Positions 5,031-5,465 of a stretch of DNA of 5,465 bases are shown here, in pieces (the stretch's first letter is position 1; every line of letters starts with the position of its first letter). The stretch lies in NCBI GenBank assembly GCA_016763495.1, contig JAESTR010000121.1, positions 1 through 5,465 of the forward strand, read 5' to 3'. Origin of the DNA: Kordiimonadaceae bacterium (GTDB lineage Bacteria > Pseudomonadota > Alphaproteobacteria > Sphingomonadales > Kordiimonadaceae). Below the pieces are notes generated by a model. It saw nothing but the letters and a program-made list of their open reading frames with translations, was not told where the DNA came from and searched no databases. The translations under genes and the position numbers were made by a program.

Positions 5031-5465
5031 ATGGAACTTGATATCGTCCCTTGGCTTAATATGGTCCTTCGTTGGTTACATTTCATTACTGGTATTGCTT
5101 GGATTGGTTCCTCCTTTTATTTTGTGTGGTTGGACAATAATCTGGAAGAGCCAAAGATTAAGAAAAAGGGCATGTCGGGCGAGCTGTGGGCTGTGCACGG
5201 CGGTGGTTTTTACCATAAGCAAAAATATGCTGTTGCCCCTGAGGGCATGCCGGACAACCTGCATTGGTTCAAGTGGGAAGCTTATTTCACATGGATGAGT
5301 GGTTTTGCGCTGCTGTCACTGGTGTATTATTACGGCGCTGAGCTGTTTCTCATCGACAAAGCCAAAATCGCTTTCAGCCAGTGGCAGGCAATTGGAGTTA
5401 GCCTTGGGTTTATCTTTGGCGGCTGGATTATTTATGACGGCTTATGCCGCAGTCCGCTTAGTAAA
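5031..5465 (+). CDS. puuD: Urate hydroxylase PuuD, membrane N-terminal domain (3' end beyond the window)
   Basis: PuuD is an integral membrane protein that oxidises urate to 5-hydroxyisourate, with a C-terminal cytochrome c domain in full-length members that probably passes electrons to the respiratory chain. The 145 codons seen belong to the Urate_ox_N region. They show WLNMVLRWLHFITGIAWIGS (8-27) running into SFYFVWLDN (28-36), then GELWAVHGGGFY (50-61) and LHWFKWEAYFTW (77-88). Predicted membrane helices are at about 10-33, 84-104 and 117-136. The ATG at 5031 gives an N-terminus that fits the family; only a weak GGA (5019-5021) precedes it. The same frame is open back to 4875, but that stretch does not look like the family. 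The gene is divergent from the LysR regulator. Urate from xanthine dehydrogenase would be its substrate, which ties the two ends of the window into one pathway. The cytochrome domain, if present, is out of view. Confidence 0.92.
   Translation, partial: MELDIVPWLNMVLRWLHFITGIAWIGSSFYFVWLDNNLEEPKIKKKGMSGELWAVHGGGFYHKQKYAVAPEGMPDNLHWFKWEAYFTWMSGFALLSLVYYYGAELFLIDKAKIAFSQWQAIGVSLGFIFGGWIIYDGLCRSPLSK

Noticed and set aside
1..5465. Mobile elements, tRNA or rRNA genes, CRISPR arrays
   Set aside because: No transposase-like product, terminal repeats, tRNA-like clover sequence or regularly spaced repeats were seen on either strand.

Overview
The window looks like part of a purine (hypoxanthine/xanthine to urate and beyond) catabolic locus from a proteobacterium, most likely an alphaproteobacterium. 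The basis is the family-level resemblance of the XdhB, XdhC and PuuD products to alphaproteobacterial purine clusters and a roughly even base composition judged by eye. The genus cannot be told from the sequence alone. Both ends of the window cut genes: xdhB at the left and puuD at the right.

Left part (2-2677, + strand): the C-terminal three quarters of xdhB, the molybdenum-cofactor subunit of xanthine dehydrogenase, followed 3 nt later by xdhC, the accessory factor that loads mature cofactor into the enzyme. The main oddity of the window is here. xdhB carries an in-frame TAG at 1136-1138, while the same frame stays open and family-like for 190 more codons. The equivalent of the catalytic glutamate (SKAVGEPP motif) lies beyond that stop. 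As written, xdhB is therefore a two-part broken gene, unless the stop is a sequence error or is read through. TAG closes two other genes in this window, so genome-wide reassignment of TAG is unlikely.

Middle part (2706-3886): a WYL-type HTH regulator on the minus strand, divergent from a small 106-residue gene with a predicted dimeric alpha/beta-barrel (ABM-like) fold. They share a 69-bp intergenic region holding a perfect 8-bp-arm inverted repeat, a good candidate operator. The small gene is followed by a plausible intrinsic terminator lying inside the 3' end of the next, convergent gene. The pair looks like a self-contained module set between xdhC and the urate gene.

Right part (3857-5465): a LysR-family regulator on the minus strand, divergent from puuD, the membrane urate-oxidising protein, of which only the N-terminal 145 codons are present. 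The 265-bp region between them holds a good sigma70-like promoter facing puuD, a weaker one facing the regulator that overlaps it, an inverted repeat spanning both, and a roughly 209-nt puuD leader with several inverted repeats.

Together, XdhB/XdhC would make urate from xanthine and PuuD would oxidise urate to 5-hydroxyisourate. The divergent LysR protein is a natural candidate regulator of puuD; this last point is inference from layout only.
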